DNA of 64,000 nt from Mya arenaria. Lineage: Eukaryota; Mollusca; Bivalvia; Myida; Myidae. The DNA lies in the NCBI RefSeq assembly GCF_026914265.1, contig NC_069131.1, forward strand, positions 10,618,001 to 10,682,000, in the 5' to 3' direction. Made by a program: the position numbers and the translations under genes. A model generated the notes under the pieces. The model had not been told where the DNA came from. It worked only from the letters and a program-made list of their open reading frames with translations, and did no database searches. This document shows, one piece after another, positions 54,607 to 64,000 of the stretch (positions are counted from its first letter, which is position 1; each line of letters starts with the position of its first letter).

Positions 54607-55010
54607 TTTCAGGACATGTCTGTGAGCTAAACAGAAATGAAACACGTGTGTACGTAGAAAAGAAATAAACAATGCAGCAGTCAATTGTTTTTAGCGATTG
54701 CAAACCACACTTTCCCCTGCCACTTACGCATTGACCTCCCTTTATAAACACGATTTTCATATATATGTGTATCTGGGGCCAATAACAAACCTACTCATGA
54801 ATGTGCAGTATTGTTATAATAAAAATATGTTTACGAACATATTCGTTTATATTTAGTAATTTATTGATAAGAATTGTTTTTCATCCCAAAAAGTAAGGCA
54901 TTTCGGATGGAAGATTATGAAACATGTACAGTAGTGCAGTATCAATATTTATTATAACTAAAATAAACGCTTTTGTTTATTTTTCAGATAAAGTATGAAG
55001 CGCCATTATA
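54607..55010. other. Upstream region of DCAF13
   Basis: Presumed promoter of DCAF13. No TATA box at a convincing distance; no CpG-rich island is evident. Otherwise AT-rich and empty. Confidence 0.35.
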
Positions 55011-55014
55011 GTTT

Positions 55015-55800
55015 ATATCAGTGCTTCTGATATCTCATGATGGTAACTGTATGAAGCCTATTCATGCAGCTGTGTGAAGCCTACTCGTACGAACGTTTGG
55101 AACCTAGTAATGAAAGTGTGTGAAGCCTATTTATGTTAGTGTATGAAGACAATTCATATTAATATATGGACCTATTCATACACGTCTATGAAGTCCTTTT
55201 CATGTAATAATCTGAAGCTAAATCGTGTAATTGTATGGCGTCAATTTATGTACATGTACCTGGCAACATATTCTTGCAAGTTTATGAAGCATATTCATGC
55301 AAGTGTATGAAGCATATTAGCTCAAGTGTATGAGGCATATTGGTGCAAGTGTATGAAGCATATTCGTGCAAGTGTATGAAGCATATTCGTGCAAGTGTAT
55401 AACGCATATTCGTGCAAGTGTATGAAGCATATTCGTGCAAGTGTATGAAGCATATTCGTGCAAGGATATGAAGCATATGCATGCAAGTATGAATTAAGCC
55501 TATTTATGTCAGTGCACGAATCCTATGCATGCATGTGTTTGAAGCTTATGCTTGCATATGTATGTAACAAATTTATGCATGAGTTTGAAGTCAGTTTTAG
55601 CTATATATATATATATATGGTGCATAAGGCCTTTAATGCATGTACATAAAGGCAAATAGTTTAAGTGTATGGCACCTATTAATACAAGTACATGTACTAA
55701 GCATATGCATGCACGTATATGGAGCAAGTGCACAAGGACGCTTCATGAATGCATGTTCATGGAGGTTATTCGTGCAAGTATATGCAGCATATTCGTGTGC
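55015..55800. repeat. Degenerate 23-24-bp minisatellite
   Basis: Core of about ten regular units GCATATTCGTGCAAGTGTAT plus GAA (55,285-55,480). Flanks out to 55,015 and 55,800 hold decayed units (TGAAGCCTATTCATG, GTATGAAGC). ORFs on both strands over it are by-products. Confidence 0.8.
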
Positions 55801-55876
55801 GCGTCGTGAAAGCCTAACCTGCCAATATAACACTCGATTCGAATACAAACTCGAGAATCAAAACGTAGTATTGATA

Positions 55877-56204
55877 ATGCACCAGTCAATTGTAACCACG
55901 CTCCCGGTCCGGGGGTATACCGGGAATAGACGGGGAAAAGAGCCATGTTTTTACCTTCCAGGTAGCCCCGCAGTGCCGGGTGAATGCGGTGGTTTTGTCA
56001 TCGCGCCAAATATAGCAGGGAATGGGCCTTACTTAGGGTCCCTGGGTTGCGGGGGCATTTGGCTGGGGTTTTACCAGCAGTTCGTCCCCGCAGGGCGGGG
56101 ATTTTGCCCGGGCTTGGCTGGACTGAAAGTCACAGTCCCCGCTATTCCCCAAACCTCGGGCGGGGGGGGGGGGGCGTGGTTACAATTGCAATGACTGGTG
56201 CATA
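55877..56204. mobile_element. ATTGTAACCA inverted-repeat element, whole (~328 bp)
   Basis: Left end TGCACCAGTCAATTGTAACC and right end GGTTACAATTGCAATGACTG plus GTGCA are inverted repeats, flanked by TAA on both sides. The GC-rich interior has GGGCGGGGATTTTGCCCGGG and a poly-G run. A truncated relative lies at 7,521-7,632. Confidence 0.8.
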
Positions 56205-56209
56205 ATCAT

Positions 56210-56865
56210 ATATTAGATTACATGCATCGTTTTGTTAAACAGGGGTTGATTCTGATATTGACGTCTATTTGTAATTAAAATACAACCTACATTTTGAGCA
56301 AATGAAATTGCAGATAGGCAATTATGAAGTACTAGACTTAATCATCATTAAGAAGTTCACCATTCGCGGATGTTTAAAGGTCCACCCACTGCTACACATC
56401 CGATACACATACCCTGTGTCAGTGATTACATCAAAGTATCAGTCAATGAGGTTGTATTCTAAGTCAGTTAGATGACATGAAAACAATCTTAATGGATAAA
56501 AATGTATCGTTCGCTACGGTCAGTCAGCCCATCCTTATTTATTAAGGATCCAGTAAATGTCATCTAACTATTTACAGAGTGGGCCTACGCAGGGACGGGA
56601 CCTTTAGACATGTCATTTGTTCTGCGCTATTGACATAAAAAGTAAATTTGGACGACTAAAGGTGGGGGAGGGGGTTCGACCACTGGATCCGCTTGTGCTT
56701 TATGTATACGTACTCATTCAGTTGAACACAACCAAGAAACCTGTTCTAGGATGCATGTAGGTGCATATACGGAATAAAAGTCCCAGTAAACATGTAACCG
56801 TGTAACAGGTAAATGTAACAAAGACACTGCTACTGCTGAATCGACTAGAAATAAATTAATGGGGA
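56210..56865. other. Intergenic, nothing recognised
   Basis: No genes; a short G-rich stretch GGTGGGGGAGGGGGTTCGAC near 56,660. Confidence 0.4.
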
Positions 56866-56868
56866 ATT

Positions 56869-57240
56869 AAAAGCTGCACTCTCACAGATTGAACGTTTTG
56901 ACAACTTTTTTTATATTTTTTTTTGTCTTGGGACGAGCCATTTTTTGCAAAAATCCGTGGAAACAAGTGATATAAGACTGCTGACAAAAATAGATGGCAG
57001 ATATTTTAATTGAAGCTTAAAAAAATAATGTTGTGTGCATTTTTCTTAAACCGCTATATAGTAACGGTTTAAGCTATTAAACAGTAATTTTCGAAATGAA
57101 ATATGAATAACTACGATCTGATTTTTTGTCTGCAATTTTATATAATTGGTTTGCAGATACAGACGCAAAACTTTGCTCTTTCCAAGACAAAAAATGAAAA
57201 AGGTGTAAAAATGGTAAATCTGTGAGAGTGCAGCTTTAAG
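56869..57240. mobile_element. GCTGCACTCTCACAG inverted-repeat element (~370 bp)
   Basis: Left AAAGCTGCACTCTCACAGAT and right ATCTGTGAGAGTGCAGCTTT are inverted repeats, next to TTAA. Inner parts also pair (TTTTTTGTCTTGG with CCAAGACAAAAAA; TGCAAAACTTTG type). No ORF of note. A solo end lies at 34,233. Confidence 0.8.
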
Positions 57241-57244
57241 AAAA

Positions 57245-58020
57245 GAAGGAATTGAAGAAAACAACCGATGAATGGAGATTGACTTGGGGAAGAGATGGGA
57301 GAAGGGTAACGAGAAAAAGGGAGTTTGGTCGGGGAATGCTTAATGTAAACGCGATGGGGGCATGAAGAGGGGGGGGGGGGTCAATGTAATTTAGCGGTGA
57401 TGGGGGCACGAAGAGAGAGGGGATGTGGCGTCGGACGAGAGTAACTACCCATATATTAGACAGATCGAATTACAGAAATAGACAGTTAATGATAGTAAAG
57501 TACTTCGATAGTTAAGTTTCATAAAGTACCTCGTTATATGAAAGGAAAAACGTGTAGGACCATAAAGTGCATTTGGTTTGAGCCTACAGCAATGCCATTT
57601 AAATAATACATTCATTTTATCATTTAAATCGAAACTTCCCATGATGCTCTTTGATAACTAAACCCACAAATTCTTCTTACATCTGATTTATATTAAATAA
57701 TAAGTTCGTGAACTTCTTTCTATAAATATGCTATTGAAATTTTAGTATACATACTTTAATATATTTAAATTACACATTCAACAAAAATCATGCGTGAACT
57801 ACTAAAAAGAAATTTATAAAACTGCACGCATCAATATTGGTGATACTATACATATGATATATATTCACATTTCAATACAGCCATGTCAACGTAAAAATAA
57901 ACATAATTATCCTTCAAGATTGCTGGAAGGCATTTCAATACTAACATGCAGTGTTCACAAAATCTTATTTACACCCACCGCAAATATATATGATATTCAA
58001 GTTATTAAAGTGTTTATTAT
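57245..58020. other. Intergenic, G-rich patch then AT-rich
   Basis: 57,345-57,420 repeats a GATGGGGGCATGAAGAG/GATGGGGGCACGAAGAG unit twice. Otherwise empty. Confidence 0.4.
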
Positions 58021-58044
58021 AATTGGCGGCTGTGAGGCCCGCCC

Positions 58045-58055
58045 CAAATAAACCT

Positions 58056-58090
<35 letters not shown>

Positions 58091-58260
58091 GTGGTGGTGT
58101 TGGTGGTGATGTTGATGATGATGGTGGTTTTGTTGGTGATGATTATGATGATGATTATGATGATGATGATGATGATGATGACGACGACGACGACGATGCT
58201 ACTGCTGGTGCTGTTGCTGCTGCTTCTACTGCTGATGACGATGATGCTGATGATGAGTTT
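58045..58260. repeat. (GAT)n / (GGT)n / (GAC)n microsatellite
   Basis: Triplet repeats with interruptions; Met, Val or His homopolymer frames are artefacts. Preceded by TGAGGCCCGCCCCAAATAAA, which could be a repeat-element tail seeding the microsatellite. Confidence 0.92.
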
Positions 58261-58494
58261 AATATGTTGGTGAATATGTAAGTCTATGCCGACGTAAATT
58301 TTGGATGATAGATTGAAGTATATCATTCAAACCCGAAGGTGGGTTGAACCGTCATAGCTAAAGCGTGGCTTTTTAGCATATTTTACTGTGGTTTATTATT
58401 CACGCCTCTAAAACAATACATAAACAGTTTTATGAACAAACCAACAAGTCAGATTAGAGAAAAACTATTAAATTTTAATTAAATCATGCTTCTT

Positions 58495-58503
58495 GGCTAT
58501 ATA
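58495..58503 (+). promoter_or_regulatory. Candidate TATA box for the 58.6-kb gene
   Basis: TATATATG in the context GGCTATATATGTCGGG, about 100 bp before the ATG at 58,601. It leaves room for a short 5' leader. Position only; not proven. Confidence 0.45.
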
Positions 58504-58600
58504 TGTCGGGCCTCAAACAAAGCAGCCGTGACCAGCTAACTATCTGATATAATCACCAAGCAGATTTCAAAGTCTCTAACACCTTTCACTCATCGCAAGC

Positions 58601-60004
58601 ATGCGGACTGGAACACTGATTGGAACTTTTGCGTTTCTGGCCGTCTGCGGCCTCGCCGTCTCAAAGCCAGCTGGGAATGGTGACGTGCTGCGATCGCTAG
58701 CGCGAGACCTCGAGCGGTACCTTGAGCTCACGGAAGCGGCAAAACGCCTTCCCCAGCCGCCAAACGGCAAGGGCCCACCGCCTCAATTCGGTGAGGGTGG
58801 TGAAAATGGCGACGTTTTGAATGACGAAAATGAAAACGGCGAGGGAAGTTCTGCTCCTGCAGGGAACGAAGAAGGGGATGAAAGTTTTCCTGCCGGGGAA
58901 AAAGGGGATGCTGAAGGGGGATTAAATCCCGAGGCACCGCAACCCGGAGATCAACAGCTGGAGAAGGGAAATCAGCAGTCGCCCGAGGGTGAAAAAGAAG
59001 GGTCCGATAATGAGGGAAGTGCACCGCCACAGGAAGAACAGGGTGAGGTTTCGCCGCCCGATGAGGAGGGAGGAAGTTCGGCGCCACAGGAAGGGCAACA
59101 TGATGTTGACGGGCCACCGCCTCCTAGTGGAGACGTAGGACCTCTTTCGATTGAAGTCAGTGAGCAGAAAAGCGAAGATGAGGGATCACTACCAGGGGGA
59201 GGACTGCCGGGAGGAGACAAAGGACAGACTGGAGAGGACACAGTCGGAGAAATTGGAGAGTTCACGCAGGAAGTTCTGGCATCTATTGATTCCCTTGACT
59301 CTTTCATTTCGAGCAAGACTCGTGAGACAATTTTGTTGCTTGAACAGGGGGGCATTGAGAATGCCATTTTTATGTTGTATACGTTCCTGAATACAGTTGA
59401 TGAGCTGAAGGGACAGATAGACAACATGTTGTTGTCAGAAAAGGCCAAGGTGTTAGAGGCTATTCAGGCTAAAATCGTGGGTGATGGAAGTGATCGTCGA
59501 CAAAACGAAGGGCCTTTGGGAGTGGGAAGTTCAGGGCAAAATGAGGGTGAGGGCGAAGTAGGCTCAGGAGCAGGTGAGGGTGGTGGCGCACCGCAACAAG
59601 GCACAGATGGTTCAGGACAAGCTGGGGGTGAGGGTCCAGTGGGTTCAGATCCAGCTAATGGTCAGGGTACAGGTAGCTCAGGACCAGGTGAGAATGATGG
59701 CGCATCGCAACAGGGCACAAGTGGATCAGGACAAGCTGCAGGAGAGGTCGAAGGTGGCTCAAGACCAGCTGGTGGGGAGGGCGCAGGTGGTTCAGGACCA
59801 GCTGGGGACGAGGGCGAAGGTGGCTCTGGGCCAGCTGGTGGGGAGGGCGCAGATGGCGCAGGAACAGGTGGAGGTGAGGGTGGCTCTCCGGCGAATGAAG
59901 GGGGCGAAGATCAACAGCCACCACCGGAGGGACGACGAAGGAAACTGGAGGATTTGAAGAGGGAAATGGAACTTTTGGATCTCCTTCGCAAGCTGGAGAA
60001 TTAG
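58601..60004 (+). CDS. Secreted Glu/Gly/Pro-rich repetitive protein, single exon
   Basis: 467 residues. Residues 1-21 (MRTGTLIGTFAFLAVCGLAV) are a clear signal peptide. Next comes a helical stretch (DVLRSLARDLERYLELTEAA), then a long acidic Pro/Gly/Glu/Gln/Ser region (about 55-210). A conserved-looking helical domain follows at about 213-292 (FTQEVLASIDSLDSFISSKT, ENAIFMLYTFLNTVDELKGQ). Then there is a Gly-rich repeat region with units such as GGSGPAGDEGEGGSGPAGGE, and a charged C-terminal helix after RRRK (LEDLKREMELLDLLRKLEN). It is GC-rich in an AT-rich window and has no visible intron. Secreted acidic repetitive proteins occur in mollusc shell matrix, byssus and mucus. The RRRK site could also release a C-terminal peptide. 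Both are inference and I recognise no family. A TATA box and an AATAAA (60,596) flank it. Confidence 0.85.
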   Translation: MRTGTLIGTFAFLAVCGLAVSKPAGNGDVLRSLARDLERYLELTEAAKRLPQPPNGKGPPPQFGEGGENGDVLNDENENGEGSSAPAGNEEGDESFPAGEKGDAEGGLNPEAPQPGDQQLEKGNQQSPEGEKEGSDNEGSAPPQEEQGEVSPPDEEGGSSAPQEGQHDVDGPPPPSGDVGPLSIEVSEQKSEDEGSLPGGGLPGGDKGQTGEDTVGEIGEFTQEVLASIDSLDSFISSKTRETILLLEQGGIENAIFMLYTFLNTVDELKGQIDNMLLSEKAKVLEAIQAKIVGDGSDRRQNEGPLGVGSSGQNEGEGEVGSGAGEGGGAPQQGTDGSGQAGGEGPVGSDPANGQGTGSSGPGENDGASQQGTSGSGQAAGEVEGGSRPAGGEGAGGSGPAGDEGEGGSGPAGGEGADGAGTGGGEGGSPANEGGEDQQPPPEGRRRKLEDLKREMELLDLLRKLEN

Positions 60005-60595
60005 GGTAAAACGAATTAAAAACTGATAATATGGTCAACCATACTTTTCTATTCTTTGCATAGTATTTATTACTTTGTACTAAATGAATTGTGTAAATGA
60101 TGTAAACGAAGACTATACACTATATATTCAATAGAGGCAAACATTATATTAAGGGCATTTGAGCATTGAAACATTGAAATATAAGCGACTTTCACTACAG
60201 AGATTTTATAATAACGCTATATAAGTACTGCAAATTTAGAGAATTTAGAGATATTTGGAGCATCAGACTGGACTATGTTAACCAACAGCAAGTTTCATTA
60301 ACCCAAAAGGTTAGAAGTCATTCTAAAAACTACAGATTTATTTGGTATATAAAACTCATTATTGGCAAACTAACACCAGCCCCCCCCCCCCCCATATATG
60401 CAAGTGAACTTATCTGCAGCACTTAACATTATGTATCTCGTTTCAATGACTATCTAAATCATCTTGCTTCTTCTTTTTTCAGAAAGTGTCGATAGGAAGA
60501 TGAAAAACATCAATACACATGGGAAACTATGATGTCTAGAAAAAACAACAACATATATCATATCTTTATATACACACGATGTGTACAACTGTGTC

Positions 60596-60601
60596 AATAA
60601 A
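60596..60601 (+). terminator. Candidate polyadenylation signal of the secreted-protein gene
   Basis: AATAAA about 590 bp after the stop, in TGTCAATAAAAAGTTCTGTT context (a TGT-rich downstream element follows). Confidence 0.5.
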
Positions 60602-60604
60602 AAG

Positions 60605-61125
60605 TTCTGTTAAGTATATTAATGAATGCATATCTGTGTGATGTTAAAAAAATGAAATGTTGTAAGACAGCTATATAGTAATACGCTTCCATGCATGTGC
60701 CGTACGTGTGGTTGATATATGAAATCATACTGATTATATTGCTTACTGTTTGTTCTTTGCTAATCTGAGTTTTAGATGCAATTACATAGTTTAAATATCT
60801 TTAAATTGAACGTACACACTTGAATGCATAATACAAAATAAATAATGAATATCGAGTACGTTTTTGTCCGACTCTTCTCCACTTTAGCGACACTTAGCTA
60901 AATTCGAGATGGGGGAAATCTTTATGGATTATTTATACAAAAACATTAAACACTAGTAAATTTTAATATGAAAGTAAATACACCAAGAAAGTAATTGCAA
61001 ACAAATACTATTCCATGTTTGAATGTCATAAGTTACACGCGACTGCAATTATTATAGATATTATATGACTTGATGAGAGAGAATGAGATAAAAGGAGGTC
61101 AGGTGCGATACTCTTGCGTATTGAG
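60605..61125. other. Intergenic, nothing recognised
   Basis: AT-rich; AAAATAAATAATGAAT near 60,835 could be an alternative polyadenylation site. No gene. Confidence 0.35.
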
Positions 61126-61129
61126 AGTA

Positions 61130-61295
61130 TACATTTTGGTTCATTTGCGTGCTCGGTATAAGAACCGACACACTGGATACAACTTTCAAAGTGCTTGGCA
61201 ATGAAGCAACACGTACCATATTTTTTATCGTATTTCGGTATGACGCGGCCGGGGCTCGAATCCTAGCCGCCACGTTTACACTTAAATAAAAGAAA
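61130..61295 (+). mobile_element. Possible tRNA-derived SINE fragment preceding a microsatellite
   Basis: GGCCGGGGCTCGAATCCTAG contains a B-box-like GGCTCGAATCC, followed by CCGCCACG, an A-rich stretch (AAATAAAAGAAAGAAAA) and then the (GAT)n run, the usual SINE tail arrangement. No firm A box. Confidence 0.4.
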
Positions 61296-61299
61296 GAAA

Positions 61300-61301
61300 A
61301 C

Positions 61302-61346
<45 letters not shown>

Positions 61347-61425
61347 CATGATGATCATGATGATCATGATGATCATGATGATGATCATCAGCATCATGAT
61401 CATACATGGTGATCATGATGACCAT
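61300..61425. repeat. (GAT)n microsatellite
   Basis: About 14 perfect GAT triplets, then GATCAT variants. The His- or Met-rich frames are artefacts. Confidence 0.95.
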
Positions 61426-61429
61426 GATT

Positions 61430-62025
61430 ATGAAATTTGTGTATTGTACGGTCCGGTCCAGATCTTGGCTTTTTCCCATGCAGCAACTATACAAGCTTTA
61501 ATTCCGAATGAAATTTTATGAGACACTTCACTTACAAAAGGAAATGCGTATATGATCAGCACCTTCCGGGTCGGTGAGTTTTCACAGAGCTATGCACATG
61601 GCCTTCTTAAAGACCTAGTCTGTTTGGCATGAGAATCCCCTGCTGTGCATCTTCTGCTAATTGCACTTGTGTCTCGCAATCGTAATCCCGTTCGGTGCTT
61701 TACGAAATGACGCACATAACATGTGAATTGTTTATTTTTTGGTCTATGCGTTAAGTTTTAAGGTATGAAAAGCAAATGTATGAACAATTTACGTCAAAAG
61801 CCATTCGTATAAAAGACGCAATTTTAATAAAAAATAATGTCTCCAACATTGAAATGAAAGTCGTCAATATGTCGATCAAATTGTAGAACAAAGCATTGCT
61901 TTGTGAAATTCAAGAATTGACCTTCCGATAGTATGACACGATTTATTTGTTATTCGTGGTTAAAGTATGCTGGAGGTCGAACATTTTAATAAGATTTATT
62001 GACTTCTTTCGGCTCATAATCGGAA
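61430..62025. other. Intergenic, nothing recognised
   Basis: No coding-like ORF or repeat recognised. Confidence 0.4.
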
Positions 62026-62044
62026 CTCATCGGCTTGTATTGCT

Positions 62045-62190
62045 GAGATAAAGCCCCGTGTGGGTCCAATAGGGGCACGACTTTCTAATATGGGTCCCAG
62101 GTGGGCCCCCACATCGATAACCAATACAGGGCTTGCCCAGATATAGCCCATATGGGCCCCATTTGTGCTTGTTTGCTGGGATCTAGCCAA
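62045..62190 (-). repeat. Dispersed repeat (CCCATATGGGCCCCATTTGT-type)
   Basis: Repeated TGGGTCC/TGGGCCC words and the tail GTGCTTGTTTGCTGGGATCT, a dispersed motif I have seen in invertebrate genomes. No coding. Confidence 0.45.
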
Positions 62191-62299
62191 TCTATCTCGA
62201 AGCTTGCCGGAGATGGCCGAGTTGTTACGATTGATATCAATATCAATAGCCATATCTTGATACTACTACTAGCCGAGAAATTCCGATTAGATTGAAAAT

Positions 62300-62378
62300 G
62301 TCTCCCTAACGGGGTTTTTCCTTACCGACATACATGTATGTCTCCGTGCCGGATTTTCTCCGTACCGACATATCGTAA
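62300..62378 (+). repeat. Two-unit ~38-bp tandem repeat
   Basis: TCTCCCTAACGGGG-TTTTTCC-TTACCGACATA and TCTCCGTGCCGGA-TTTTCTCC-GTACCGACATA. Confidence 0.5.
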
Positions 62379-62388
62379 CCATTCGGAA

Positions 62389-62780
62389 CTCCTCAGTCAT
62401 TTTATCGAAAACAAATAGCCGAGGAGCTCCGACATTCGGAGCTCCTCGGCCATTTTTATCGAAAACAACCTCGGATGTATTTGGACGGTTTATATACTCA
62501 AAAAGAGGTACGTTTAAGTCCGCTGCAAGTAGATCGCGTAGTAATTTTATAAGCAGTTAAACTTTATGACTTTACTCTTGGAAATCTTAATTATGTTTGC
62601 AATAATATACTTCACTGAAAATCAATTTAAACTTAGATCAATAAATACAATTCTAAAACACTTCATTTCATAAATGATATAATCAAAAAAACTACTTCAA
62701 CTGATGTACCGGCATACATCCGAGGTTGTTTTTGATAAAAATGGCCGAGGAGTTCCGAATGTAGCTCCGAATGCTCCGGG
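62389..62780. mobile_element. CTCCTCGGCC inverted-repeat element
   Basis: 48-bp arms at 62,433-62,480 and 62,714-62,761 pair almost perfectly (CATTCGGAGCTCCTCGGCC at the left; GGCCGAGGAGTTCCGAATG at the right; inner ends CTCGGATGTAT and ATACATCCGAG). A partial extra copy of the outer arm lies at 62,389-62,430. AT-rich interior, no ORF. Confidence 0.75.
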
Positions 62781-62871
62781 TCTTTAGATACACATCTTCT
62801 TAAACAGAATTTACAAAATAGTTTTCCTGTTCGTAACGAAAAATAGATCTACTCGAAAATTAATAGAATTC

Positions 62872-62900
62872 TGGCAGGGGCGTAGCCAGGCCATAATTCG
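62872..62900 (+). repeat. GGGGCGTAGCCAGGCC repeat tail
   Basis: A short dispersed motif, also seen at about 35,565 and, inverted, near 40,525. Probably the end of a retroelement. Confidence 0.4.
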
Positions 62901-62914
62901 AGATACTCCCGCCT

Positions 62915-64000
62915 TTCTAGGGGGTCCGGTTCTAAGGTTCCAAGAAAACCTTGAGAATGACGCTGCTGCACGCGAAGAGATGGACCGGCGCACGAAGCTC
63001 CAATCTTTGTGCGAGACCCGCTGGGCCGCAAGGGCAGAGGCGTTGCACACGTTCCTGTGTTCATATAGGTATTTTCATAGTCAAACATTCAATACTTTGC
63101 AAAAATAATGAATACTCTGATGAAAAGAACAGTTTTTAACTTATTTCATACTATATTTATAAACATGCATAAAACATTAAATATAATTTGTACTCTACAT
63201 GATTGTATTAAAAACATAAGAACATTTTAAATTGAGTTTATATTCTCTGATTTTTGCGATTAAAATGCCTGTAAATGCCTGAAATAGTACGTTTCAAAAC
63301 CACTTTATTAATTCTTTACTTCCATATTAAACTATTCATATTTCAGAGTTGTTGTGGGGTCATTGGACGAGCTAGCGAGCGACTATGGGGACACAAAAGC
63401 CGCGGGATATAGCCGCTCAATACAGAACTTTTGAGTTTGTCATAACATTGGTCGCGGTAGAGCATGCGTTGTCGGGTCTTGTTAAGACTGCGACTTGCTT
63501 GAGGCAGCCGAGGAAGCACGAGTTGTTATCACCATGCTGGAGGTATTTTCGTTATTTCATTTATATGTAATATGTATATAAATAATATAGTATTAATATT
63601 GTATGTATGTATGATCAATTGCCGTTCAAGTTGTCTTGTTCCAGACATATTCGTAATGTCTATAGATATAGTATAATAATTCGACTTACTGGAATTAACA
63701 AATAAGTTTTACGCATAGCAACTCTCGAAAAAATAATTATGTACTATATGATTGATGAATTAGCCATTAATATAAGACTTAGTATTATGTATGATTGTGT
63801 AATGGCTGGATTAATGCTTATAAACAATATGCGTTTATATGAATATCAAACCACCGCATTTCTGTGTGGTATTAAAACAGTATTCTGGTCATATTTATAT
63901 TTATACATTTAACCGGAACTCATTACAGAATGAACGAAATGACGATATGCTGTGGGACCACCTATATGACAAAGCCGTTTCTCTAGCAGACGACATCGGC
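62915..64000 (+). pseudogene. hAT-type transposase (DUF4371/ZMYM1-like), degraded, runs off the window
   Basis: Exon A (about 62,915-63,068) reads ENDAAAREEMDRR then TKLQSLCETRWAARAEALHT, the conserved CETRW block of hAT transposases, and ends at a GT donor. Exon B (63,347-63,542, acceptor TTTCAG) gives VVVGSLDELASDYGDTKAAG, then in a shifted frame FEFVITLVAVEHALSGLVKT, then in a third frame EAAEEARVVITMLE: two frame changes, near 63,430 and 63,500, the second with probable loss of a few codons. Exon C (63,929 to the window end) reads NERNDDMLWDHLYDKAVSLA, the usual segment before the hAT dimerisation domain. The zinc-finger part and C-terminus are not in view. Either a decayed intron-bearing transposon or a dead member of a domesticated family. 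Confidence 0.75.
63069..63346. other. Intron of the hAT-type pseudogene
   Basis: AT-rich, GT...AG bounded (GTATTTTC donor, TTTCAG acceptor); nothing else. Confidence 0.5.

Noticed and set aside
55640-56205. 184-codon ORF at 55.6-56.2 kb
   Set aside because: It spans the end of a minisatellite and a GC-rich inverted-repeat element; composition follows the repeats.
58728-60038. Antisense and alternate-frame ORFs over the secreted-protein gene
   Set aside because: GC-rich repetitive sequence leaves shadow frames open; only the plus frame has a signal peptide and helical domain.

Overview
The window looks like nuclear DNA of a bivalve mollusc, probably a heterodont clam. It is AT-rich and intron-rich, and holds a complete 12-exon DCAF13 gene, RING-less B-box/TRIM-like genes of the kind bivalves carry in large numbers, many short inverted-repeat elements, and dispersed motifs I associate with bivalves (AACAAGAGCTGTCACAG, GTGACCTTGACCTTTGA, GCACCAGTCAATTGTAACCA). 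The species assignment is inference; no species-specific marker is visible.

Layout. 0.8-2.8 kb: TRIM-like gene on the minus strand. 2.8-12 kb: gene-free sequence with a nested hairpin (7.3 kb), a 36-bp minisatellite (8.1-9.6 kb) and small inverted-repeat elements. 12,055-25,393: a 13.3-kb Polinton (Maverick) with inverted terminal repeats and a 6-bp target duplication TTTATA. It carries, all on the plus strand, small accessory genes including a BIR (inhibitor-of-apoptosis type) protein, a chromodomain integrase, minor and major capsid proteins, an adenain-like protease, a packaging ATPase and a DNA polymerase B that looks incomplete. Its right arm is non-coding and holds stacked copies of terminal-type sequence. 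26.6-27.4 kb: a 3'-end-only third copy of the TRIM-like gene. 27.8-28.5 kb: a minisatellite. 29 kb: a CA/CGCA microsatellite. 30.6-32.5 kb: a second, frameshifted TRIM-like gene. 33.9-36.7 kb: three copies of an element with tRNA-like boxes. 37.4-40.0 kb: a 40/39-bp minisatellite.

41.76-54.61 kb: DCAF13 (SOF1-type U3 snoRNP/WD40 protein) on the minus strand, 444 codons in 12 exons that I could place individually. Its long first intron holds three different inverted-repeat elements, one of which carries a 190-codon CxxC protein gene. 55-58.3 kb: minisatellite, inverted-repeat elements and a GAT microsatellite. 58,601-60,004: a single-exon, secreted, Glu/Gly-rich protein of unknown role. 61.3-62.8 kb: microsatellite and an inverted-repeat element. 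62.9 kb to the end: a degraded hAT-type transposase with introns.

The most interesting items are the Polinton with its BIR gene and its NRF1/YY1-like terminal repeats, the 0.94-kb inverted-repeat element carrying the CxxC protein, and a minisatellite family whose unit changes from 40 to 39 bp, which opens four reading frames at once. Only DCAF13, the two TRIM-like genes and the 58.6-kb gene are likely host genes.
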